A stretch of 64,000 nucleotides of DNA, taken from assembly GCA_019448385.1 (NCBI GenBank), contig JAGTXO010000067.1, positions 108,093 through 172,092 on the forward strand, given 5' to 3'. The DNA comes from Diacronema lutheri. Its lineage: Eukaryota > Haptophyta > Pavlovophyceae > Pavlovales > Pavlovaceae. The notes below the pieces were generated by a model. It saw only the letters and a program-made list of their open reading frames with translations, was not told the origin of the DNA and made no database searches. This document shows, one piece after another, positions 31,365 through 40,959 of this stretch (the stretch's first letter is position 1; each line of letters opens with the position of its first letter). Both the position numbers and the translations under genes were made by a program.

Positions 31365-31936
31365 TTACGCCGGCGCGAGCTGCCCGGGCTGCGTGCCTGC
31401 GGGCGGCGCGTCGGCGCCGTGCGGCGCGGCCCTGGGCGGCCGTTCTGCGCTGGCGCCGCCCTGCGCGAGCGCGTCGGCCGGCGCGCCCTCCCCGCGCTTC
31501 GCCAGCGCGTTGGCGGCAGCGGCCGCGCGCTCTCGCCTCGCAACCATCGCATCTGGCATCGGCCGTGCGTCGCGCACGGCCGGCGCAGGCGCAAAGTCAA
31601 CGAACCGAACGGGCGCGTCTGCCACTTTGAGGCGGAAGCGCGCGCGCTCGCCGACGGCCTCGCCCGAGTGCTGGAACGGGTAACTTCCCGATAGCAGCTC
31701 CACCTCAAAGTCGGTGCCCACGTAGTCGAGCACGCCGCACCGGTAGTTGCGGTACGTTCCGCGAAAGATCCACCACAGCTTTAAAAAGCCGAGAAGTGGC
31801 GGGATCCGGGCGATCCGGAGGTGCATCGCGTGCTCCGTCACACGCGCGAAGGGGAAGAGCTTGAGCCCGCCGCCATAGTAGGGCGACGTGCCCGCCGCGA
31901 TGATGCCCGCCTCGCCCTCAAAGAGAAGCAGCCGCG

Positions 31937-31969
<33 letters not shown>

Positions 31970-33044
31970 TCGAGGGCGGTGCCGCATCGGACGCGACGAG
32001 CGGTGCGGTCACGAGCGTCGCGCAGTCGCCTCTGCGCGGGTCCATGTACAAGGTGCGCTGCTCGCGAGACGGCGGCCGCGGCTGCGCGGGCGGCTGCCAT
32101 GTGCGCTCGGGCGCAGGCGCGGGCGCTGGCGCGGGTGCGGGTGCGGTCACTCGAGCCCACACACGATGGCGACCGGCCATGCATTGCGGCAGCGTGCGGA
32201 CGACGTATGCGACAAAGTAGCCCGTGAGCGACTGCAGCGCCTCGGCGAGCAGCCGGATCGGGTTGGCCACGCGCAGACGGCCAATGCCGACGGCGCGTGC
32301 GCGCGCGCCGGGGATCGACCTGGCCCAGTCACGGATCGCCTTGAAATCGTTCAGCATGAGTGAGTCAAACCCGCAGCCAGCGAAGAAGCAGAGGTCGCCG
32401 CCGTCCACCTCGATCATCGGTACCGCGAGCGTGCGCAACGCGCCGACCTCGCCCGGCGCGCGCGCGCACGCCGCCGTGAGCATGCGGAGCGCCTCGCGCA
32501 TCGGCCGGCGCGGCCCGACAAGTGAACCCATGCCGTTGCCCGTGCCGAGTGGGACGTAGGCGAGGCGCGGCATGCCGCGGAGCGGATGCGACTCCGCCCA
32601 TCGCTCCCTGCGCTCGCGCGCCAGCCCGTTGATCACCGCGCACAGCGTGCCGTCGCCGCCCGCCGGCACGACTGTCCCGTAGCCGCGCGCGACGATCTGC
32701 GCGCACGCCGCACGCGCGTCCTCGTGCGAATGCGTCACAAAGACATTTGACTCGCCGACGAGCTCGCACGCGGTGGCCACTTCGCGCGCGCCGACGCGCC
32801 GCGCGTTCGAGTTCAGAATTACCGCGATCCGCGCCTCGTCGATCGGAGGCGCAGCCATGCCCATCGGCGCGCCGCGCGCCACGTAGCGGCGCGGCACGCC
32901 GTGAGGTGGCGAGACGCGCACGGCGCGCAAAGACTGTGCGCGACTTGGCGCGCGCGCGTGCGCACCGCGCGTCGCATGCGCGAGCAAGAACGCCGCGAGC
33001 AGCGCGGCGAGCGCGTCCACCGCTCGCGCAGCTCGCCGCTGCAT
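31365..33044 (-). CDS. Diacylglycerol-kinase-catalytic-domain lipid kinase
   Basis: A single exon of 559 residues. The N-terminus (VDALAALLAAFLLAHATRG) is a signal or targeting sequence. The kinase fold begins at RIAVILNSNARRV, then TVVPAGGDGTLCAVINGLA (nucleotide-binding GGDGT) and LAYVPLGTGNGMGSL (PLGTGN), as in diacylglycerol and sphingosine kinases. FFAGCGFDSLMLNDFK and the second lobe with GTSPYYGGGLKLFPFAR and FQHSGEAVGE match the C-terminal domain of the family. An Ala-Pro repeat and Gly-Ala-Asp repeats interrupt the second lobe. The substrate (diacylglycerol, ceramide or sphingoid base) cannot be told from sequence. ATG 33044 was chosen since the frame upstream starts with GTG. Confidence 0.85.
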
Positions 33045-33187
33045 CCTGAACGAGCGACGAGGATCGCCGCGCACGATGGCGCCTGTGGTCAGTCACTCAT
33101 GACAGTCACTGTAGATTGTGGAAGTTTTTTCCCCCTGTGTTGAGTGCGGTACTGACTGTGATGACTGAGAAGTGCGGCACCGTGCGC

Positions 33188-36129
33188 CTACGACGACGCG
33201 GTGAGCTGCTCGTCGGCGTCAGCCTCACCGCCGCCATCGCCGCCGCCGTCCGCGTTGGCGTCCGCCGTGCCCTCGCGCGAGCCGCCGCCGCCTCCGTACG
33301 GGTCCGCGCTTTTCCCAGCCAACGCGCCCGCCTCCGCTGCGCGCCGCATCTCCACCGCGTCCGTCGCCGCGTAGAACTGCGACGACGTGAGCAGCACGGG
33401 CGGGGCGCCCGCCTCGACAACCCGCTCGTCAATTAATATGACCTCAACGCCGGCGCGCGCCCACTGTGGCGCGTGGTACCTGCGCTCGGCCGTAACAGGC
33501 GACGCCATGGGAGCGGGCGGCGTGTGAGGGCCGATGCGCCGTTTGCTCCGGTGCACGCACGCCTTTGCGCACAGCTTTGCGCACAGCGCGCGCCGCGTAT
33601 CTCCCTCCCCTGCCCGCCCGTCCGCCCGCCCGCCCGCCCTGCCCCGCCCGCCCTGTCAGCTCCCACCAGCGCGCCGCCCCCTCTGCGCGCGTGCAACGTC
33701 TGCGAGCGCACACATGGGTTCGGCGAGAATCTTCTCAACGATCGAACGGAGCGAGCGCGCGCCCGTCTTGCGCGTGAGTGCGAGGCGTGCGATCGAGGCG
33801 AGCGCGGGCTGCGCGAAGTGCAGCGCAAGGCCCTGAAACGCAAAGAGGCGCGCGTACCTATGAAAGAGGGGAGGGGGGGGGGGGGGGGGGGGGGGGGGTA
33901 GGCGAGGGGAGTGGGAGGGGAGTGGGAGGGGAAGGGATGGGGGGGAGTGGGGGGGGGAGGGGGGGGGGAGGGGGAGGGGGGGGGGGGGTACGATGGCCGC
34001 TGGTGCGCGTGGGGCCAACAGGCGCGCGCAGAAGTCGGTCGCGCGGTTGCGCACGGACGAGGGGAGGGGGGAGGGGGGGGGGGGGGGGGGGGAAGACGCT
34101 GCGGCGCGCGTACTGCCTGAGGAGCGCATTGCGCGGCGCGGTGAGGACGTGCTTCAGCTCCGGCTCGCCGAGGGAATCGAGTTTGGCGAGGACGGGGAAG
34201 CGGCCGATGAATTCGGGCAAAAAGCCGTACTGCACGAGATCGTCAACTGGAAGAACGGGGGGGTTAGGGAGGGGGGGGGGGGGGGGGGGGGAGGGAGGGG
34301 GTACGAGGGCACAGCGCGCGTGGGCTCGGCCGTGCGATGTGCGACGGGCGGCGGGCAAGGGCGGGCAAGGGCGGGCAAAGCGCACGGCCAGCGAAGGCAG
34401 GCACACGAGGCGACGAAAGCACGCCCGTCCCGCCCATCCTGCCACACCAGCGCCAATGCGCCCCCACTCGCCCGTCCTGCCATGGCAGCGCCAATGCGCC
34501 CCCACTCGCCCGTCCTGCCACAGCAGCGCCAATGCGCCCCCACTCGCCCGTCCTGCCATGGCAGCGCCAATGCGCCCCCACTCGCCCGTCCTGCCACAGC
34601 AGCGCCAATGCGCCCCCACTCGCCCGTCCTGCCATGGCAGCGCCAATGCGCCCCCACTCGCCCGTCCTGCCATGGCAGCGCCAATGCGCCCCCACTCGCC
34701 CGTCCTGCCATGGCAGCGCCAATGCGCCCCTACTCGCCCGTCCTGCCATGGCAGCGCCAATGCGCCCCCACTCGCCCGTCCTGCCATGGCAGCGCCAATG
34801 CGCCCCTACTCGCCCGTCCTGCCATGGCAGCGCCAATGCGCCCCACTCGCCCGTCCTGCCACAGCAGCGCCAATGCGCCCCCACTCGCCCGTCCTGCCAT
34901 GGCAGCGCCAATGCGCCCCCACTCGCCCGTCCTGCCACAGCAGCGCCAATGCGCCCCAACTCGCCCGTCCTGTCACAGCAGCGCCAATGCGCCCCCACTC
35001 GCCCGTCCTGCCATGGCAGCGCCAATGCGCCCCCACTTGCCCGTCCTGCCATGGCAGCGCCAATGCGCCCCCACTCGCCCGTCCTGCCACAGCAGCGCCA
35101 ATGCGCCCCCACTCGCCCGTCCTGCCACAGCAGCGCCAATGCGCCCCCACTCGCCCGTCCTGCCATGGCAGCGCCAATGCGCCCCCACTCGCCATCGCAC
35201 GCGCAGCGCGACGGGCGCAGCGTGACGTGAGGGGCGGGCCCTACCGCACAGGCCGCGTGCCACGAGCTGGCCCTTCGCCGCGTCCGCCCCGGCCCCCGCT
35301 CCCGCCCCCGCCCCCGCCCTCGCCCCCACCCCCATCCCCGCCCACGCCCTCACCACCGCCCCCGCCCCCGCCCCCGCCCCCCCCGCACCACAGGCCGCGT
35401 GGGAGCCCCCACCCCCACCCCCGCCCCCGCCCCCGCCCCCGCCCCCGCACCACAGGCCGCGTGGGAGCCCCCACCCCCACCCCCGCCCCCGCCCCCGCCC
35501 CCGCCCCCGCACCACTGGCCGCGTGGGAGCCCCCACCCCCACTCCCGCCCCCGCCCCCGCCCCCGCCCCCACACCACAGGCCGCGTGGGAGCCCCGTTGC
35601 GCTCACCGGTGGGCTGCTCGGAGTCGACGGCGGCGTCGAGCTCGGACGACGAGCGCTGGCGCGTGTGCTCGCCGAAGCCAATGGAACGCGTTTGCAGCCG
35701 CTCGCGCACGACCTGGTCGAGGCCCGAGAAGGCGCCTGGAAGGAGGGACGTGGGGGGACGGAAGGTGGGGGGGAGGGGGGGTTAATATGAAAGGGTGCCG
35801 GGCATCGCGTGTCTTGTGCATAGCGCGCATGCATCGATTGCGTGCGGACGGTTGCACGCCGCCCGTCGCCAAGCCAGCCGCGCACGCAGAGGAGAGCAAT
35901 GTGTGCGGCACCCACCGCCGCAGATGAACAGGATGTTCGACGTGTCCATGCTGAAGCTGTCGGCGCGGGGCGACTTGCGCGCGCCCTTCTCCGGTACGGA
36001 GACGACCGTGCCCTCGAGCATCTTGAGCAGCGCCTGGCAGGGGGAGAAGGGGGGGGGGGGGGGGGCGCAAGGCGGGGGGGGGGGGGGGGGGGGGCGGGGG
36101 GGCAGAAGTCGGCATACGGAGTGCATGAA

Positions 36130-36161
<32 letters not shown>

Positions 36162-36651
36162 GGGGGAGGGGGCATACGGAGCGCATGAAGGGGGGGGGAG
36201 GGAAGGGAAGGGAAGGGAAGGGGGCTTGCCTAAGCGCCGGCTGCGCGGCATCGCGGCAACGGTGGGCAGCGCCGCTACCGACCTGCTGCACGCCCTCGCC
36301 GCTCACGTCGCGGTACTGCCCGCCCGCAGTCGAGCGGCGCGCGATCTTGTCGATCTCGTCAATGTAGCTAAGATCGGCAGGGCGGGAAAAAGGGGGGAGG
36401 GCGTTTGATATGGTGAGGTTGGGGGTTGGGGGGGGGGGGGGGGGGGGGGGGAAGGGTGGTGGGGGGGGGGGGATTAGCGCGTACACAATGCCCTGCTGGG
36501 CGAGGGGCACGGAGCCGCCCGCTGCGCTGTGCAGCTTGAGCAAAATCGACTCAACGTCCTCGCCCACGTACCTACGCGCCAAAGGCGGGAACGGGAGGGG
36601 GGGGGGGGGGGGGGTTGTTGGTTGGGAGGGGGAGGGAGGGGGAAGGGGGAA

Positions 36652-36682
<31 letters not shown>

Positions 36683-39274
36683 GGCGCATCGGTGGCAGCG
36701 CGGGGCGGGGCGAGGCGGTAGCATCCGGCAGCATGCAGGGCAGGGCGGCACGCGACTGCAGCCAGCCCCTCCCGCCCCGCGCTGCCGCGGCTCACCCCGC
36801 CTGCGTGAGCGAAGTTGCGTCCGCGATGACGAGGGGCACGTTGGTCACGCGCGCGAGTGTTCGCGCAAGGAGCGTCTTGCCGCAGCCGGTTGGCCCAATC
36901 AGGAGGACCTGCAAACACAAAAGGGGGGGGGGGGGGAAGGGGTGAGGGGGAAGGGACAGGGGGGCGAAGGCGCGTGTGCGCAGAGGGCGGGCTCGTTCCT
37001 TGGCGACCTGCGCCACGCGGGGCCGCGCCGCGCCACGCCGGGCCACGCCGCGCCACGCCGCGCCACGCCGCGCCGCGTGCCGCGTGCCGCGTGCCGCGTG
37101 CCGCACGTTGGACTTTTCAATCTCGGCGTCGTCCGAGTCGTCGCAGAGGAACGTGGCCACGCCCGCCGGCAGCTCGCGCCGCGCGCCGGCTCGCGCCGAG
37201 CTCGCGCCGCCGTGCGCCGCACCAGAGGCGCCGGCGGGCGGCACGGGCGGTTGCGGTGGGGCACGGGTCGTGTCGTGGGTGCGCACGATGGCTGCCGCGC
37301 CATCTGCGGGCGGTTGCGGTGGGCTCGGCGCGGCGGCTGAGGCGCGCAACCGACCGACCGCTGCGTGCGGCGCGGAGGCGCCATCGCTGGACGTCACGCG
37401 GCAGCCATCGTTGGACGTCACGCGGCAGCCATCGTTGGACGTCACGATGGCTGCCGCGACGGGCGACGCCGCCGACGGGCCGCACAATGGCGGCAGCGGC
37501 TGTGGCGCGAGAGGTACGGGTGGTGGCGGGGGTGGTGGCGACGACGCAGGCGCGCCGTGCCGCGCCGACTGCGGCGCGAGGCGGCGAGGCTGCTGCGCAC
37601 ATTCGACGGGCGGTGAGTCCAAGCGGGCAGCGGCGCCCAAGTGCGCATCCGCGCCGCTGCCGATGCCCGGCGCGCGGGGCGGCGGCTGCGCCGCGGCCAG
37701 GCTGCCACCGCCGGCCGCACTGTTATACGGCTCCACCGGCCCGCCGCCGCCACCACCGCCGCTGCCGCCACCTGCCGAGGGCGTCGGCGACGGCGCGCTG
37801 GGCGGCGGCGGGCCGGGTGGCGGACCCGCCGCGCCCGTGCCGAGCCGAAAGTTGGGCAGTTGTAGCTGCAGCCGCTTGAAATGCGAGTAGACTGCAACCT
37901 GCGCGGCGGGCGGCGCGGGCGGCGCGGGCGGCGCGGGCGGCGCGGGTGAGCGCGGGTGGGCCAAGGTGAGCGCGGGTGGGCCAAGGTGAGCGCGGGTGGG
38001 CCAAGGTGAGCGCGGGTGGGCCAAGGTGAGCGCGGGTGGGCCAAGGTGAGCGCGGGTGGGCCAAGGTGAGCGCGGGTGGGCCAAGGTGAGCGCGGGTGGG
38101 CCAAGGTGAGCGCGGGTGGGCCAAGGTGAGCGCGGGTGGGCCAAGGTGAGCGCGGGTGGGCCAAGGTGAGCGCGGGTGGGCCAAGGTGAGCGCGGGTGGG
38201 CCAAGGTGAGCGCGGGTGGGCCAAGGTGAGCGCGGGTGGGCCAAGGTGAGCGCGGGTGGGCCAAGGTGAGCGCGGGTGGGCCAAGGTGAGCGCGGGTGGG
38301 CCAAGGTGAGCGCGCGCGCCCACCGGCGCGCACGCGACGAGCGCGCGCGCGGCGCGCACCGCGAGGGTCTTCTTGACGCGCTCTTGCGCCACGACATACT
38401 TGTCGAGCTCCGAGTGGATGCCACGGGGCGTCATCAGCATGCCGCCGGTGAGCGTCCCAGGCGCTCCAAAGCCAGAGCCGCCACCACCGCCATTGCCACC
38501 CGCGCCACCCGGAAGCGAAGCGCCGACGCCGCCAAACTCGCCACCACCACCACCGCCGCCGCCGCCTCCAGCGCCACCGCCACCATGGTGTGCGCCCGCC
38601 GGGCCGCCGGCTGGCACGGCCGGGAGGTGGACATTGAGCGCGCCGCCGGGGTGCGGCGCGAAGCCGGCGTGCGACGAGAAGCTCAGCTCAACCGCGCCCG
38701 CCGCGCCGTGGACGCCGAACCCGCCCGGCGCGAGCGCGCCGCCCGCCGCGTCGCCCGCCGGCAGTGTGGGCACCGGGGCCGCCGCGCCGCCGCCTGCGCC
38801 GCCCACGGACGGCCGCAGGCGGAAGTAGACCTCGCGGCACGTGCCGCACGTCCAGCAGTTGCGGTCCTGCGCCCAGTACTTGTGCAGCGGCGCGCCGCAG
38901 CGTGGGCACAGGTAGGCGCCGCCGCCACCACTGCCGCCCGCGCCGCCGCCGCCGCCGCCGCCGCCGTGCGCGGGCGCGAGCGCGGCCGGCCGACCGTACG
39001 CGACGGCGTCGTCGGCAATCGGAAGCGGTGCGGGGCCGTCGCGCTCGCGCTGCGGCTTGCCCTCGGGCCCACGTGCGGCGGCGGCCGGCGGCGTGGCGCG
39101 CGAGGCGCGCGGCGCGCCGTGCAGCCGCGGCGCGTGCTGCTGCGCGCGCCGCGCGCCAAACGCGTCCGGCGCGCCGCTGAGCTTGGCGTGGCGCGGGGCG
39201 GCGCGGCGAGCCGTGCGCACGGTCGCGCGCACGAGCGCGTGCTCGGCGAGGCGCGCCGCCCGTGCGAGCTGCAT
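33188..39274 (-). CDS. CLPX: ClpX, AAA+ unfoldase of the mitochondrial ClpXP protease (10 exons)
   Basis: Exons: complement(join(33188..33479, 33714..33857, 34114..34246, 35607..35735, 35916..36033, 36283..36367, 36485..36571, 36796..36908, 37107..37898, 38360..39274)), 935 residues, all phases consistent. ClpX unfolds substrates and feeds them to ClpP. The N-terminus ([20 protein letters not shown]) looks like a mitochondrial presequence. A CPRC...CWTC zinc site follows in a Gly-rich region, then [20 protein letters not shown] and, across intron 1, [10 protein letters not shown]. An about 220-residue low-complexity insert precedes [15 protein letters not shown] (Walker A). [13 protein letters not shown] and [11 protein letters not shown] (Walker B) follow, then [31 protein letters not shown] and [15 protein letters not shown]. 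The pore loop YVGED and sensor regions are present, so it should be active. Its introns carry several minisatellites. Confidence 0.93.
33868..33898 (+). repeat. Homopolymer G tract (C on the coding strand) before a ClpX acceptor
   Basis: Near-pure G run ending about 10 bases from the 3' splice site at 33857/33858. Similar tracts lie upstream of the other ClpX acceptors, at about 34269-34291, 36049-36095, 36597-36613 and 36923-36936. Confidence 0.9.
34441..35195 (+). repeat. 38-bp minisatellite in ClpX intron 7, about 19-20 copies
   Basis: A 38-base unit containing CACTCGCCCGTCCTGCC then either ATGG or ACAG then CAGCGCCAATGCG repeats head to tail inside the 1,360-bp intron. The ATGG and ACAG forms are interspersed without a simple order; one unit is a base short near 34840. 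The period is not a multiple of three, so all three frames give long artificial proteins. Confidence 0.97.
35281..35590 (+). repeat. C-rich about 62-bp repeat in ClpX intron 7
   Basis: Irregular CCCCCG/CCCCCA runs broken by three or four copies of CACAGGCCGCGTGGGAGC at about 62-base spacing. The block sits between the donor of exon 7 and the 38-bp array. Confidence 0.85.
37386..37448 (-). repeat. 24-bp in-frame repeat in ClpX exon 2
   Basis: About three copies of a 24-base unit code for VTSNDGCR repeats in the disordered insert of ClpX. The frame is kept. Confidence 0.85.
37946..38310 (+). repeat. 20-bp minisatellite in ClpX intron 1, 18 copies
   Basis: Perfect tandem copies of GTGAGCGCGGGTGGGCCAAG fill most of the 461-bp intron. 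No sequence variation is seen among the full units, which suggests recent expansion or homogenisation. Confidence 0.97.
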
Positions 39275-39374
39275 GCCCGCCGCGCGTGCCAGCCAAGTCC
39301 AACCCTTTTGGAGCGGCCTCCAGCCAACACTTTCAGCTGGAGGATTCGAGTGCTCATCACTGCAAGGAAGAAGA
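39275..39374. promoter_or_regulatory. Shared divergent promoter of ClpX and a methyltransferase-like gene
   Basis: Only 100 bases separate the two start codons. The interval is less GC-rich than its neighbours and has CCAACCCTTTTGG and CTTTCAGCTGGAGG but no clear TATA box. Both promoters and both 5' leaders must fit here or overlap the genes. Confidence 0.5.
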
Positions 39375-40905
39375 ATGGTGGCGGGGTGGGCGCGAACGCT
39401 GTGGGCGCGACGGTCGCTGCGGCTCGCGGCGGCTGGCGCGGCGGCGATCGGCAGCGCGGCTGGCGTGGCGCGAGCCGCAGTCACGCACGCCAACGCGCCC
39501 ACCGTGTCGCTGCCGCGCCCCGTCGACACCGACGGCGGCGCGCGAGCGCCCGCGACCTCGCCGGCGCGTCGCGGCGCACTCCGGCCGTTCGACGATCCAG
39601 AGCTCTCGGCGGCGCTCGCCGAGCGCGAAGCGCGGCAGCGCCACCTGCTCCGCTTTATCGCCGCCATCGAGCCGCGCGTGCGCGCCGCACTCGCCGCGGG
39701 AGACGAAAGCGCGCTCCTCGAGCTGCGCTCTGAGCTTGCGTCCAAGCAGGCGCGCGCAGCTCCGCAGCGCCGTTTTCGGCACGCGGGCGGGCAGGCGGCG
39801 TGCGGGCGGGGCGTGCGGTGGCAAATTTGCCGCGCCAGTAGCCCCGGGCCGCAGCCGGCGCGCTGCCGCGCGGCCGCTCAGACGACCGCGCCGCCCGCCC
39901 TCCCGCTCGACCGGCGCGCCTCCATCGCCCGCACTTGCCGCCTCGCCCGAACTCGCCTCGCGCGACGCGATGTGCGCGTCCGCGCCTCCTGCCGCTGCGC
40001 AGGAGACGATCCTCTTTGGCGGGCTGCCTGCGGAAAGGCAGCGCTATCTCCAGTCCTACGGCTGCGCCGCGTGGACAGACGACGCCCTCGACCTGTGCGC
40101 GCGCCACTCGCCGCTCGTCGAGATCGGCGCGGGCGCCGGCCAGTGGGAGCGTGCGCTCTCGCGTGTGCGCGTGCCCACTGACGGTGGCGCGCGTGGTGAG
40201 GCGGGGCGGCGCGATGCCGCGGGCGGTGGCGCCGCCGTCGGCCACGGCAGGGGCACTTCACCGGACAGCACGCGAGCCGCGCCAGTCCGGTGCGATGCGC
40301 CCATGCCGCACGTCGACGTGATCGCCTTTGACGACGGCTCGGACGTGCCCATCGCCGTGCGCGCGCACGCGATCGGGCACGTGCGGCGCGGCGGGCCGGA
40401 AGTGCTCCGCACGGCCGAGGCGGCGGGGCGCACGCTGCTGCTCGTGTATCCGCCGCATGGCGGCATGGCGTGCGCGTGCCTTGAGCGCTATAAGGGCGAC
40501 ACGCTGCTCTACGTCGGAGAGGCGCGGTGCGCGCGCGGTAGCTGGCGTGCGGCAGCGCCACGCCACAGCGCGGGCGCGCACGCGTTCCGTGAAGAAGGCG
40601 CGGTCAGCGCACGCCTTTCAAGCACGTGCTTTGTTGGGCACGCGCTCCCCCGCCCGCGCTCACATTCGACCACGCGCCGCGCGCCAACTTGCGCCACGGT
40701 CGGCCGTCGCGCGCGCGCTCGCGTCGCAAACAGCGGCGGGTACAACGCGGACGACGCCTTCTTTGACGCGCTGGAGGCGCGGTGGGACGTGGCGCGCGTC
40801 GTGCCGCTTCGGCCGTACCGAGGCGGCTTCGAGCGGCTGTATGAGCTTCGACGCCGGCGCGGCTGGCTCGGCTGGGCAACCGCACGACTCACGGGCACAC
40901 TTTGA
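39375..40905 (+). CDS. Predicted SAM-methyltransferase-like protein
   Basis: Likely exons are 39375..39812, 40003..about 40162, about 40286..40526 and 40734..40905. The first and last introns are phase-consistent with GTGCGG and GTGCGC donors; the middle intron is uncertain because the frame is open through it. The N-terminus is hydrophobic and Ala-rich, possibly a targeting peptide. The recognisable core is SPLVEIGAGAGQWERAL, the glycine-rich SAM-binding loop of Rossmann methyltransferases, then VDVIAFDDGSDVP, RTLLLVYPPHGGMACACLER, GDTLLYVGE and FFDALEARW, ending in GGFERLYELRR. The substrate is unknown. The gene is divergent from ClpX and converges with the exostosin-like gene (54 bases apart). 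Confidence 0.6.
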
Positions 40906-40959
40906 CGAGCGCTGCTCGCACGAACATCCGCGCTGACATCCCCCATGCCCATCCCACGA

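Noticed and set aside
34441-35195. 38-bp repeat array as a CRISPR
   Set aside because: Units are contiguous with no unique spacers, lie inside a eukaryotic intron, and there are no cas genes.
37946-38310. 20-bp repeat as coding sequence (a Pro/His/Ala/Leu repeat protein on the minus strand)
   Set aside because: It lies wholly within ClpX intron 1; splicing across it restores the conserved [12 protein letters not shown] sequence.
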